A DNA stretch of 64,000 nucleotides from the NCBI RefSeq assembly GCF_036324505.1, contig NC_086354.1:10212795-10276794 (forward strand), read 5' to 3'. This stretch comes from Eleginops maclovinus. Lineage: Eukaryota; Chordata; Actinopteri; Perciformes; Eleginopidae. Shown piece by piece: positions 51,985-64,000 of this stretch. Numbering within the stretch: position 1 is the first letter of the stretch; each line of letters opens with the position of its first letter. Under the pieces are notes generated by a model. It was not told the DNA's origin. It was given only the letters and a program-made list of their open reading frames with translations, and ran no database searches. Both the position numbers and the translations under genes were made by a program.

Positions 51985-53897
51985 ACACCCTGGCCACATT
52001 GGAACACCCATACAAACTATAGTTAAGGAAAGAAATCTGAAATACATTTCAAATCACAGTGCAAACTAATCTGATATTCATTCAAACTAATTTCACCATC
52101 TATTCAAACTATCTCCACTTTAGTTCACATTGATCTAAGACCACTTAGGGACCACTTCAAGCTACTTCACTGGTGCAGAAACATTACAATGTCTAGTAAA
52201 ATCACAAGAGTTTTGCTAGTTTTTACACACTCCTGTGATCTTGATCATTTTCATGTTAATCCAAGCTGTTTTTAGTCAGTCTTTTATTATATTAACCACC
52301 ACTTCTGTGCAAACAGGGAGACAACGCAATAGTGTAGGTCCTGTTGACTGTTTGGAAAATAAGGAGAAACGGGTGTAACAGTGAATAGCGAGCATTTCCA
52401 CCAGGGGCAGGATGGGAAATGATCTCAAACATAATCTAGTTGTAGTATTTTAAATAATAACCTTGCAAAATCTCCATTCACTGCAACAGTCTGTGTCTAA
52501 AGGCTCTTTCATGTCATCGCTGAACTACAACTCTCCTCCAGCAGGTGGTGCCATTACACTGTGCTGCATGTAGTGACATACAAAATGTTGAAGTGAGAAT
52601 AAAGAACGTGTTTCTAAAGACTATGATTGTGTAAAGAAAACACAATACTTTCAAATCACTGACTTTTCAATGCATATACAATAAAAAATCCTATTAATGT
52701 GGTGCACACTGGGAACACTACTGCATTTGTCATAGATAACAGTCATGACATATTTCTCCAACATTTTTTTGTGGTTTCAGAGGTGAAACTTTGATCTTAT
52801 GAGTTTTAAACCTGTAACAGACTCAGGGATATAATAAATTGACCAAAAAAAAGGACATACCCAGGCTTTATATACTCCTGAAATGGCTGAACTTTAAAAC
52901 ATCTCTTGGCTAGAAAATGCTTTTCTATGCATTACAATAATAAATGAGAGATTGCTTTAGTCTTAATATTTCTGAACAGAGTTGGGCCTCGCTTCTGCCT
53001 AGATCGTACAAAATAAGATTATTCTTTTTACACAATTCTTCTGTAACAAACAGCCGCAGTTCAGGAGAGGCAGAGGCAACACCAAATATTGAGGTGACTT
53101 CCTCATACAAAAATAATAAGGGCTGCTACCCATCATTCCTGGTGAAATAAGTTATGTTTTTCCTCACAGGGTATCCAGCTTTAACACATAGACGCCTTCA
53201 TAAGTTAGACTGCCTGACAGCTCTCCACTGTTTGATGCTACAAGTGAGGCCCAGAGACGTGACGCGCTGGGATGTATGCACCGGAGTCGAAAGCATGGTT
53301 AAAAAAAAAAGTGGAGATTTTAAAATGTACCTCTGAGGGTCAGTATGTGATGTTGCGTGTCTGGAAAAATATGAATACACCTTAAACTGAAATTTTTTCG
53401 GTACTCATTGAGGGTGGTGATCGGAAACATTCGTTTTGGGGGCTGGCAAATGACAACAAGGGAAGGTGATAAATGCTTTCACAGTTGGACAGACTGAAAA
53501 AAATCCTTCTTCCCATGACCTGGTGCTCGAACCTAAGATGTGTCATGTTCCATATGTCCCACACGGAGAGGCTTGGATGGGGAAAACTGGGGAAATGTCC
53601 AAATTGGAAGCTTAATGTTTCTTGGTGGACTTCCACTCTTAGTGCACTTCATGGTGGTCAATCAGTGAAGACAAGCAGGGTATTCCACTCCCTCAGAGTG
53701 GGGATGAGTTCAAAGTTTGTCCCTCTTTCCCCTGTCTCACCCTCCCCCCCACAAACCACGTTTTTTTTCTCAAATCTCGCATGAATTGCAGCGTCTCTAT
53801 TGGAGGCACAGGAGTCGTTGAGAAGAGGCACCCCTTGCAGCGTGATGAGAAGTGTGTAACTTTGTATGTGTGGGGGAGGGGGGGCTGAGGGTCGGTG

Positions 53898-56800
53898 TTA
53901 CCATATGTGGGATTCACAGTGAGTCATTTTTATGACGCCCACCCCCCCACCTAGCCGGCGGTAGTTCATTCCTCCGTACAACCTGGGAAGAGAAGCAAAT
54001 GATGAGGGAGGAGAAGTTCAAATGTTCTTTCGTGCAGTGGGAAGTATGTGTTCTGGTTCCTATTGGGTCTTTCTACTTTTTAGGTATTTTTATGCAATTT
54101 AAAACTTTACAGGAAGTGTGATATTACATGGCTAAAAGATTTCCTTCCAAAGATCTCGTCTAAACCGGGAACAGGGGCGCTGCGCCGTCTTACTTTTGGT
54201 GTGCGCCCTCATACCAAAATGCAGATTTACCCCGTAACATTTTAAAGTGATGCCAGAAAACAATATTTCTGCTCGTCAAAACTTAATATTTACTCCAAAA
54301 ATATTCAAAGCGTGTCAAATACACCGTCTGACGGCATAGACAGCTTTGTTTTTAAGTTGTTCCGAATAAAATGGGGATGGATGTCTGGTCGGTGGACGAG
54401 GAGCAGGTGGCAGGTTTAGACTTAAACTGTGATTTCTGAATTAGATGTTTCCTTTACTGTACTTTGAGGAAGTAAAGAAACCGTAACTCTTGATTTATTT
54501 GTTGTTTGAAGTGCAATTTATGCCTCAGAAGCTTTAAGACATGAAGTAACCATTATTTTCAGCTTGGATGCATTATTTTTGCCGGAAAGTGCATATTATG
54601 AAACAGGACATTCATTACTTTAAATTAGATTCTATGATAATGCAATAAATGTTTTTACAGCTAAATATCCAATATCTGTTCAACGCATATGTGACACGTA
54701 TGAAAACTGTTGAAAGCCTGACAGAAGTTATCGGAGGATTGTGAACAATGTTTCTGGAAACACATGTTGCTGTGCAACACATTAACAAATAGGCACATTT
54801 ACAATTTCTTAAAAGATGACCTAAAACCAAAGGCTACTTAATTTTATTTGAACAGCCTTGCGACTACAACATAAAGTGCGATATGCTAATGAAAAGCTAA
54901 TAACCTGTATGTAGTAACTGTATTTATCAAAGCTATTATTTCACATGGTGCATCTTACCTCCATGTGTTTGCGTCCGGGTCATAGACTTCTATAGTTTTG
55001 AGATATGTCGTCCCATCGAAGCCTCCCACTGCCATCAGCTGACCGTTTACCACAGCCAAGCCCACCTACACACACAATTACAATACTTCAGCCTATATAC
55101 AGATACAAGGAATTGAGTTTCTTTCATATCAAGTGCGGTGACTTAACTGAAAGAAACAAAAAGTAAGTAGTAAATGAGGGTTTTATAGCTATTTCCATAA
55201 GCCTGTGAAAGGAGTAACTTATTTTTAAATTGCATGAAGTCCCAGCACACTCACCCCGCTCCGTCTGGACGTCATGGCCACGACAGGAGACCACTGGTTG
55301 GTGCGGGGGTTGTATCTCTCTGCACTGCTCAGCTCTGTTGTGTCGTCTCTCCCTCCCACAGAGTAAATCATGTCCTGGTACACTGCGCAGCCTAGGTGTT
55401 TCCTCCTGGTTCCCATCGGAGACACCGTGTGCCAGCGGTTCTCCTGAGGGTTGTAGCGCTCCACTAAGGAGAAGAGAAGCACCCAAAGATAAAGGAGGGA
55501 TTAACTGTCACATTTTCTGCCAAATACTTCCAAATACAAACTGCCTCCCCGAGATTTAAGAGTTTACTTTTCACATTACTCAGTACCTACCTGTGTTTAA
55601 TGGTGACGTCCCATCAGACCCTCCGACAGCGTACAGGAAGCCCCCCAGCACCGCGACGGCTACACCCAGCCTCCTGGTGCTCATGGAGGCCACACGAGTC
55701 CATTTGTTCTCCTTAGGATCATACCTTAAGCATAAGAAAGATGCCATTTAATCTCTAGAATTGGGACTTTATTACTTTTCAGTAATGTTTCTAACTTTGA
55801 TTGGTGTGTCAATATGGCCGTGGACAACAGTGGGCGGGGCTGGGGCCATCAAGGTATACAAAATAGGATGCTAAAAGGGCCATCATATCAAAGAAGCTAG
55901 TGCTAGAAAGCCTTAAGTAATTAAAGGACGACTCAAATACATACATGGATGGTTTGTTACAGATGGAAAATCTCACAAATACCTTTCTACTATGTTGAGA
56001 CAGGAAACCCCATCCTGCCCTCCTACAGCATACAGATAGCCGCCGAGGACAGCTACCCCCACGCTGGTACGACAAGTGCTAGTAGGGGCCACGTCACTGC
56101 TCCACTGATTGGTCTTAGGATCGTATCTGGACAGCAGAGACAGAATAAAGATATTAAATAACAATATTGGGTCAACATCTTAATTTCCAAACAAATCCTG
56201 AGCGATCGTGCCACACCTCTCCACAGAGTTGAGGTACGACGAGCCATCGTGACCTCCCACCGCATACAGCAGGTCGTCCAGAACGCTGACACCCACTCCG
56301 CACCGCCGTTTACTCATTGACGCCACCATCCGCCACTCGTTGGTCTGGGGATCATAGCGCTCAACGCTTGAGATGGCATCACCGCTGCACCAACCACCGA
56401 CTACAAGACAAGGAGACAAAGAAAAGAGTACACAGTTTTAAGTTATTTCCTTCACCAAGGTAGTAGAATCCTCCAAACAGGCAGTGGTGTAAACATAACA
56501 CAACACACATTTTCATATTTGATCCAACGGAAACTTGTTTAAGTTATTGTCTAAAACACGTTATTTTTATTATTAAATCATTTTATGATTGCCGCTGCAC
56601 GTGTCCTGGAAGATTTGAATGTCCTGGAAAAATAACACCGATTCTGGTCAAATATTACCTGGCAAACCATGCTCTATGCAACCCTTGTTGGAAAGATGTC
56701 CTCTTACCCTATTCTAACACAATAACATTTTGATATTTTCTCCAGACTGGAGAGATTTAAATATATATACATTTTCACATGAAAAAAACATCACTACCAT

Positions 56801-59305
56801 ACAACAAAACCTTTGTCCAAAAAATACTGACCTGCAAAGAGGACTTCTCCACAGCGAATAGGTTTCCTCGGCCGTGTTCTGGGACCCTGCATCAGTGGCC
56901 TCTCCTGCGGTAGCAGTAGGTAATTCTTAGCCTCGTCAACCAGGTCTCTGAAAAGTACAATTTAAAATAGAGGTAAGAAATAATCAATGTAAGAAGTTTT
57001 TCCTCTTACATTTTCTCACCAATGACATTGAAACGGTTGACAAACAGCACTCACCTGCACTCTTCGTCACTTTTAATGAGAGGGTCTGACCCAACGGTGC
57101 CCACCAGGAACTTGGGGCTGAGCAGCGGCAGACGGACATGCTGCAGGACCTACATGACACAAGAAATCAGTACCAGAGTTATTTTCTGCTACAACACAAG
57201 TCTGACATAATTCGAGGCATACAATGACTTTAATGTACACCAAAAACCACACAGGCTACATAACCAGTAGTGATCATTCTTCGTCCACAAACCTGGGGTA
57301 GTTGTGGTCTGCGTTCCTGGATGCTGTACTTCACCCAGGCCATGACAGCGTTGAAAACCTGCTCCTCGCTACGCACATTTAGCTCATCGCTGGAAATTAT
57401 GTCGATCAACTGATTGGCCGGCAGCAGCATGAACTCCTCACTTTCCATTACCTGAGTCAAGAGAGAAGAACAGTGTGTCAGCAGCTGTTTCACAAAGAGA
57501 GAAAAGAACAGTAGAAAAATCAATTTCTTGATCAGTAAATCTATTTCCACAACAACGCCATCACTGCGGTGCTCGCTCTCTGGCTCATTCTTGGAGCTTT
57601 GAATCTTCAAACTGTATCGTACGGATTTAAGACCGCAAATGACAAGGGACAGTGGACATAGTCATTCTTATCCATGGTTCAATGTGCTTACCTCTTGAAA
57701 ATTGTGCTGGGTGAACTTGTCTGCAATGCGGAGCAGCTCTCGGCAGGAGTGTGTGTCTGCGAAGGCCCTGATGCCCAGACAGTTGGAGGGATCCAGCTGC
57801 CTCTTGAGGAACTCGCAGCAGGCCTCCTGGATCTCAGCCAGCTGCAGAAGGCAGGCCGCGGGGAGCAGCGTCTGCACGTTTCCCTCCTCTACTGTCACCT
57901 AGGAGCAGGGAGGAAGAGACATCAGACACTCTTCACATATAATTGTTATGACGAAGCAGCGACAAGTGAGGCATGGGAGTCATTTCCATCCTAACTGCAG
58001 ATGTGTTCAGCTCCTTCTAGCACTGACTTTGAGCGACATTATCGAGTCAAATTTGCATTATTCTTTGGGTTACTGATGACAGACCTTACTGTATTGTGAG
58101 GGTAATACAGCGTCTTGGAAATGCTGTATTTATATCCTGATTCTTATTTTTCAATTACCTTGTGGATTTTTATGTAATGTTGTTTGTTCGTGTTAAAATA
58201 ACAATACTTACACCCACTGTAATTCAATGTTTTGTTCAGACTTACAGCATTGTAGGAGCACAGGTAGCTCTCATTTGAACATATTTAACTGCCATCACTG
58301 TTACTCGACAAGACAACTTTTGTAGTTAAACAACAACTCCTTTATTGACACTAGCAATAGTTCACTCCAAGCTCCAAGGGCAACAACCAACAACTAACTT
58401 TGTTTATTTCAAAATAAGAGCCCCTACTTCCTTCTACTATGTCAACTCTTATACAGGCATTTATATGTAGTTACGTGAACATAATTAAAACTGTATGTAA
58501 TTATAAACAATCACCACTATTTTTTGTCGTGTTATTCACATTTTTGTGGTTGATTTGCAAGAAACTGTCTGAAACTTGTGCATTTTGATTTACTACAAAG
58601 GATACACCGCCAAATATAAACACTTTCACTGCCACTGCTGTTACCTGTGATGTGTAGGCAAAGTCAATGAGCAGCTCCATGGCTCTCTCATCGATGTCAC
58701 GGATCACCACTTCAGTCTGCCTGCTCTCCGCCAGCTCTCCAGTGAACATCGCCCTTAAGAGATAATACTGTCACAGCCAGCACTCAATGTATTCCACCTG
58801 AACTTTTATGTGACCTCAGTGGATTATTTCCAGATTTATTTCCTTCCCCAGATCTGAGTGGAATTCAGTGTTTGGTACCTGAAGTACGGGCTGCAGGCAG
58901 ACAGGATGACACGGTGAGCGTAGATCTTCTTGGCTCCCACCACCAGCACCACGTCACAGAGCTCACGGTGTTTTCTCAGCAAGTTGATCACCTCCAGGGT
59001 TTGTCGCGGGTGTTTGTCCGAAACATAGGGCATGCGTGCAGGCTGGGGGACCCCTTCAGGCAGCTTGTTGGGGTCCCCCAGAGTACAGCGGCTGGTGATG
59101 TCCATTCCAGTGGCGTCTTGACGTGCGCTGGTGGCCCTTAAAAAAAAGAGTTGGATGGGCATTAATAAGGTATGTAAATTTACCCAATGACATTTATTCT
59201 AATCTCTGATAAAAAAACATTCTTGTTTAAATAAAAAAAAGGTTTTTTCAATCTGCAAAAAATACCTTCATAGAGCACCTACCTGCGCATTGGCTTTGCG
59301 TCCAT
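53898..59305 (-). CDS. klhl20: Kelch-like protein 20, CUL3 ubiquitin-ligase adaptor (complete)
   Basis: Thirteen coding exons on the minus strand: 59305-59283, 59136-58879, 58753-58645, 57898-57692, 57451-57293, 57149-57055, 56947-56832, 56400-56217, 56126-55983, 55724-55591, 55463-55255, 55065-54959, 53982-53898. Every junction has AG/GT and joins in frame, giving 1830 bp and 609 residues, the same length as mammalian KLHL20. The start MDAKPMRR fits the known MEGKPMRR-type N-terminus. BTB domain at about residues 60-165 ([20 protein letters not shown]), BACK at about 170-275 ([17 protein letters not shown]), then six Kelch repeats at about 317-602 with repeated AVGG and VERYDP motifs; it ends in CESHIW. 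In vertebrates it recruits substrates such as DAPK1, PML and ULK1 to CUL3-RBX1. No frameshift, stop or missing exon was found. Confidence 0.97.
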
Positions 59306-61169
59306 GCACTGAAGAAAAACGTTGGGTCCCACAGCTTGGGGTTTACCTAAAACACAGCAAAACGAATCAAACTTTGTCTGTAGTCAGTCTGTCCTCATTT
59401 GAATTGTAAGATGCTTTTTATTTATTTTTACCTGCTATGCCACTTTTGCAGTAACAAGCTGTGGGTCTAATACAAGATATTCTGATTCTGAAGTAAAGAA
59501 ATTGAAAGTTAATCGTAGCACTGTTTGCCACGGATCCCTTTCACATTACCCCTGTTTTACAATTTAGTTTGCCATCTAGTTTTCTTTTATATTTCCTTTT
59601 CGAAAATGTGCTAGCACTGAACTCTAATGACTTTTTCTTTGCTTCATTGTGACCTGTACCACACACCTTTCCAAATTTGATCTGTAGCTGTATCACTGAC
59701 CAAAGACAGGAATCAGACTGATTGGTTTCTAACACAGAGTCACAGGTTATTGAGACACACCTGTACAATCCATCAAGTTCAAAAGACGGTGCAGTTCAAT
59801 GAACCCTGCTTCTGTAAGACTAACAATGGTTTTGTTGACACTTTGTTAAACAGGTGTTTCAATAATGATGTAGTCATGTGGACAATATAACTATGTGGTG
59901 ACCTTTTTATGCATTTGTTATCCAAACATACAGGTTAATGGGGATTGGAAGAATACTTAGAATGTACTACAGTCCTCTAAAAGACCAATATTAACTAGAG
60001 CCATAAAAAGGAACATAGATTTTAATCCACACTTTTCTGGCACAGCGTACAAATCTACATCTATGTCTCTGTGTGCTAGTTACACTTCTGAAATGTTTTA
60101 GTGTTGCGACACCTGTTATTGTATAGAACATTCAGGAGTACAGTATGCCCTGATCTGTTGTTGTATCCTGTGGGGTTTGGAGAATGAAAGGAATACAAAG
60201 ACTAGCTACATTGCTAATTGGTTAATCAAAGTCCTCCTTCCCTGTTTTATTAAAACACACATTGACATCTTCATTTGTTGGTAGACTACAACAGTTGGGT
60301 TGGTAGACAGCTTTGACAAAAGGAAGCAGCTAGATGGATAACAGTTTTTAAATGACATTGCACTAACTGTATTAACCTTATCCGGATTAATAGGGGAAAC
60401 CAAGAAGGCAAAACTATTCGTGTTTTACGGGATCAGCAAGACAGCAGCTCAGCTGTTGATTGACTATACACATTAGCTTCAAGTCTAACTAACCCCAATG
60501 GCAGTGCTATCACGTCATTTGAAGTTAATACAGTTAATCAGATCACTCCCTGTGAGTGACTTATTTTGAGCTGCATTCTTTGCTTGATTAACAAGTAGTT
60601 AAGATAAGCTAACTGTTTGTTGTTAGCAGTTTCAGCAGATAGATAGATCCGGATGCGACAGACAGTACACTTAAATAGCTAGCAAACGTTAACAACCATT
60701 TACAATGTTATGCTACGAATGTGGCTTCATTAAGGTTAATCAAAAGTTACAGAGACACATTACATATATACAAAAAAAAAGGAAATGCCTGGTCCTGAGT
60801 TAAATTGCATTTGCACTTAATATAAAAAGATACTTCCCGAGGATGTCGGTTGATGCTATGTGCTATTGCTAGCTTAACAGTATGGAATCCACTGGCGACC
60901 CCTAACTAAGTACACACGAAGCAGTCAAGTTAATAGTTGCAAGCAAACAAAACAAAATGTAGCACACATGAAGACGTTCCTTAGTTGGCTGACATGTTTA
61001 GGGTGTCTGCGGCCGCTTGAGTCTACGTAGACATCAGTCAGAAAGCACGGATGTACTAAACTGTAATGCTAACCTTAAATAAGTTAACGCTTCCAAAACG
61101 AAATGTTCTGACATTGTTAGACAGATACAGCCATCTAAAAGAGTGGAGCTGATGAAGACGGGTATTTAC

Positions 61170-61260
61170 CTTATATGTTCATCATAACGATAGGAAGAAG
61201 TTGACCGGGGTGCTAATGTTTACAATTGTATGCCGTCGGCTGAACACTGGTGTTTTTCTT
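61170..61260 (-). other. klhl20: klhl20 5' non-coding exon 1 (right edge approximate)
   Basis: The donor AAG|GTAAATACC lies at 61170/61169 on the minus strand. Exon 2 begins at 59346 after the acceptor TTTTAG and carries 41 bp of 5' UTR before the ATG at 59305-59303. Exon 1 contains a tiny upstream frame (61185-61171) that stops before the donor. The transcription start is not known; the edge near 61260 is inferred from promoter-like motifs just upstream. Confidence 0.5.
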
Positions 61261-61261
61261 C

Positions 61262-61310
61262 CTCTATTTTATGCGCATGCCAAATTCCAAGCGCCACTTC
61301 CGGACATTGT
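61262..61310 (-). promoter_or_regulatory. klhl20: klhl20 proximal promoter: ETS and NRF1-like sites
   Basis: ACTTCCGG at 61296-61303 is a core ETS/GABP site (CCGGAAGT on the gene strand). ATGCGCATGC at 61271-61280 is close to the palindromic NRF1 site. Both are typical of TATA-less housekeeping promoters and lie 100-130 bp upstream of the exon 1 donor, where a promoter would be expected. Confidence 0.5.
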
Positions 61311-62239
61311 GCTTTTCAAAATAAAAGAGTGGGATTGCGTCATTGCACTGGGCCTACATTTCACGCAAATTAGGAAATATAATAGCAGTTGCACATATCT
61401 GCAACTAACGGAAAATGTGTTTCAATGTCACAGGAATTTGTACAGTTTAATGTTACAAAGAGCACATAACCTACGTGTGAAAATGCCTCTGCTCTTTGAA
61501 TTGCCTGACATACTAAACCCTTTTGCGCGTGGCATCCACCAGAGAGCAATGCAAGCTGTTTTTTGGCTTGCATTGCCAAACATGCAAGCCAAAATGTGTC
61601 AAGAAGAAAAAGAAGTGTAGAACGGGCTGATTGCAATTGATTATTTGTGGAAATCCTTAACTATAAAAAAAAACCAAAAACATTACAACATTTTACAAAA
61701 GTAGCTTGCAGATAAAAATTACTTAAGAACTCTAGACTTGCTTTACACTTTTGGAAGGCTAGGCCTATATGTCAGAGATGAAGTTATTTAAGTGGAGTCT
61801 CTAAACATAACACATTAGCTGGTGTATTTAACCTCTGATTTAATTGTTTGTTGGTAAGAATAGAGATCCTTTATCTTGGAAGTAGCTACCTGAGTCAGAC
61901 CTGGGAAAAACAGTAGGATCAGCACCATGGTGCATGGATAGCACTAGTGACACAGCGAACAAATAAGGCCATGATTGTGTCTCACTGGCTCTGACGGATG
62001 ACATGAACCAGTGTTTAGAGTGACAGGAAGTATACTCACAGAATAAACCTCTTAAAAACATTTAGACGCTCCATGTCAGGGGTGACTCCCCACTACAGGC
62101 TAGCATATTCTAGTCAGATTCTGCTTATCCAGAAAACGAGATCTGTAAATAGGTTTTTAGCAGTGCTAAACACGAGAAACTGGTTTTGGACTTGCCCTGC
62201 AGAGGTTTGCTGTTCGACCTATGCTGCTAATGATGTAGT
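61311..62239. other. Intergenic spacer between klhl20 and a possible divergent gene
   Basis: No recognised gene. A plus-strand frame at 61201-61620 overlaps the klhl20 promoter and has no domain. An 11-bp-stem hairpin lies at 61546-61576. Confidence 0.4.
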
Positions 62240-62327
62240 GTGCAACAAAATGGCAGCGTCAAGAGGGCGGCGCTAAACCCTAGAGCTGTCATGGGAGCGA
62301 TACTTTTCGGCATCTGCAATTTCAAAG
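62240..62327 (+). other. Candidate first exon of a divergent plus-strand gene
   Basis: AAAATGGCAGCG at about 62258 resembles a YY1/initiator motif (AAnATGGCGGC) common at vertebrate promoters. It is followed by GC-rich GGGCGGCGC and a donor-like AAAG|GTGTGT at 62327/62328. Short ATG frames here (at 62260 and 62291) do not extend into the downstream candidate exon. I do not recognise a gene, and the exon could be non-coding. Confidence 0.25.
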
Positions 62328-63292
62328 GTGTGTTTTCTTAACCTTTACATTCTTCGAGATTCATCTATACATGTATGACATAAATTATGAGTTTGTTATC
62401 CACCTTACTTGGCAGCTAGCCGGCCTGTCGGAATGGCATTCAGTTTGTTTATGGTGTTTGCTATCTTATTACTCGCATTGGCTAAGACAGCGTTCTAGTT
62501 GTAAAACCTGTTAGTTGTCAAAAATGTGACAATGCTAATGCAAATTGCTTTAGGCCAATTTGGACATATGAAAACAAACCAGGGACAAACTTTCACAAAT
62601 AATAAAAATCAGTAAAGACAATGTAGGCTAAAACATTTCAGGGGAAAACATGCTGTGAAAGCTTTCTTCCTGTAAACCTCAAAATATAAATGCAGTCTTA
62701 AAAGCATTTCTCATAGCATGTAATGAGCAAGAAACATAGGAAAAAACGTCTTGTATCTGACAAGGGATTTAACGATATAGCTTGGTCCTTGCCCATATGC
62801 AACTTGTATGTCAGGAGGACCTTAATGTCAGGAGGACCTTAAAATCAATCCTAAAGTAAACAGGAAGCCAGTGTTTAAAAGCACCTTTATGATTGAAATA
62901 TGTGATAAATGATCTGCATGTGAATGAAAATAAGTATTTGTATTGTTTGTTTGTTTTATATCTACTATGTTGTTGCATACACGTGTGCCCATCGAATAGC
63001 AAACAACATCTGTGTAATGCTACTTGTTAGTTTATTTAAGTTGACACTAGCAAAGTCATGACATTAGCAATGACCATAATTGAATTACTTTGTTCCATGT
63101 TGTTGCACATCAGTGTACTGATATTTAAATCAGTTTATCTATCCAACATCACTAAATAAATCGAATCAGTAACATTTCACATTCACATGTTTTGTAAAAG
63201 TAACTCATATGAAAGATATAACTAATCCTTACCAAGTCAATTTATTGAATACTTGCATGTACATCTTGTTTTTCTTTGTTTTTACCATCCAG

Positions 63293-63396
63293 ACCCGCAA
63301 CATTAACAGTTCCCTATCATGGAAAAACTAATCAATGGAAGAAGCCCCAGGATGGATCCCTCCTTCCTCTGATGGGGTGTTGGAAAGGAGCCACAG
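63293..63396 (+). other. Candidate second exon of the divergent gene
   Basis: A good polypyrimidine tract and CCATCCAG acceptor at 63285-63292 and a CACAG|GTGGGA donor at 63396/63397 enclose 104 bp. One frame is open throughout (ATLTVPYHGKTNQWKK), but I recognise no protein and it does not join in frame to an ATG in the 62240-62327 candidate. Confidence 0.2.
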
Positions 63397-63838
63397 GTGG
63401 GAAAATAGTACTAAAAGTATTGCTCAACATACACAATTCATTGTTGGAGGGCGGTGGGGTTTTGTTTGATTGGTTATAAATCTTTGACAGTGGTGTTTAC
63501 TTATTATCTGTGTTATTTTGGGATGCCTGTGAAGTTGCAGTTCACACACATTGTTATGACAAACATGAGTTTTTCAAACCGTTGCAGTTCTGTACAATAA
63601 ATACATATTTTAGCAGAGCTTGTTGCATTGCACATTGTTTGATTTTGACTGTCTAACAAATATGGAGAGATTAAATAGCAACTGTAATGATTGACTCAAA
63701 GTTGGCCTCACACAGACTTGATGCATGGTAATGTAAGTAGTTGGTTTGTGTTGGCAAACAATGTGAATAAATTACGGAGTCTAGAGAATCGTCTTCCACT
63801 CTACCAGACATCGAGGGCCCCTCATACTTCCTCTTTCT

Positions 63839-63987
<149 letters not shown>

Positions 63988-64000
63988 ACTTGAGCTAACG

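Noticed and set aside
55124..55559. Frames on both strands within klhl20 exon 12
   Set aside because: Other-frame shadows of the Kelch-repeat exon at 55463-55255.
61201..61620. 139-codon plus-strand frame upstream of klhl20
   Set aside because: It overlaps the predicted klhl20 promoter and first exon on the opposite strand and contains the 61546 hairpin; no domain is visible.

Overview
The window is vertebrate nuclear DNA and almost certainly from a teleost fish. The evidence is an intron-rich Kelch-family gene of vertebrate type, several Tc1-like DNA transposons of the kind common in fish genomes, a widespread teleost interspersed repeat, and seven CA/GT microsatellite tracts. There is no sign of bacterial gene organisation.

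Layout. (1) Positions 1-4810 hold what looks like the 3' end of a plus-strand gene. Short phase-0 exons of 36 and 66 bp alternate, and the last exon carries a stop at 4512-4514 with a polyadenylation signal at 4802. The 66-bp exons encode a module with a YGDL-type tyrosine motif, two of which fit the ITIM consensus, so an inhibitory immunoglobulin-superfamily receptor tail is a plausible but unproven reading. A block of about 1.25 kb (exons B-A-B-A with introns) has been duplicated in tandem. (2) Positions 4810-53890 are about 49 kb with no convincing protein-coding gene. This part holds a structurally intact Tc1-like transposon (19729-21332), a broken Tc1 element inserted inside another broken one (30774-33710), an internally deleted Tc1-like element (36695-37225), other interspersed repeats and long GT/CA tracts. 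(3) Positions 53898-61200 hold klhl20 on the minus strand, complete from start to stop. Thirteen coding exons plus an upstream 5' exon could be assembled base by base and give 609 codons. A promoter with ETS- and NRF1-like sites lies at about 61200-61310. (4) Positions 62240-63400 hold weak evidence for the first exons of a divergent plus-strand gene, followed by another GT tract at the right edge.

How the parts relate. klhl20 encodes a CUL3 ubiquitin-ligase substrate adaptor and is the only gene identified with high confidence. The left-hand receptor-like tail is the most unusual structure: alternating exons that can be skipped without changing frame, expanded by nested duplication, with long CA repeats close to two of the donor sites. 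All reading was by eye; no database search, alignment program or expression data was available.
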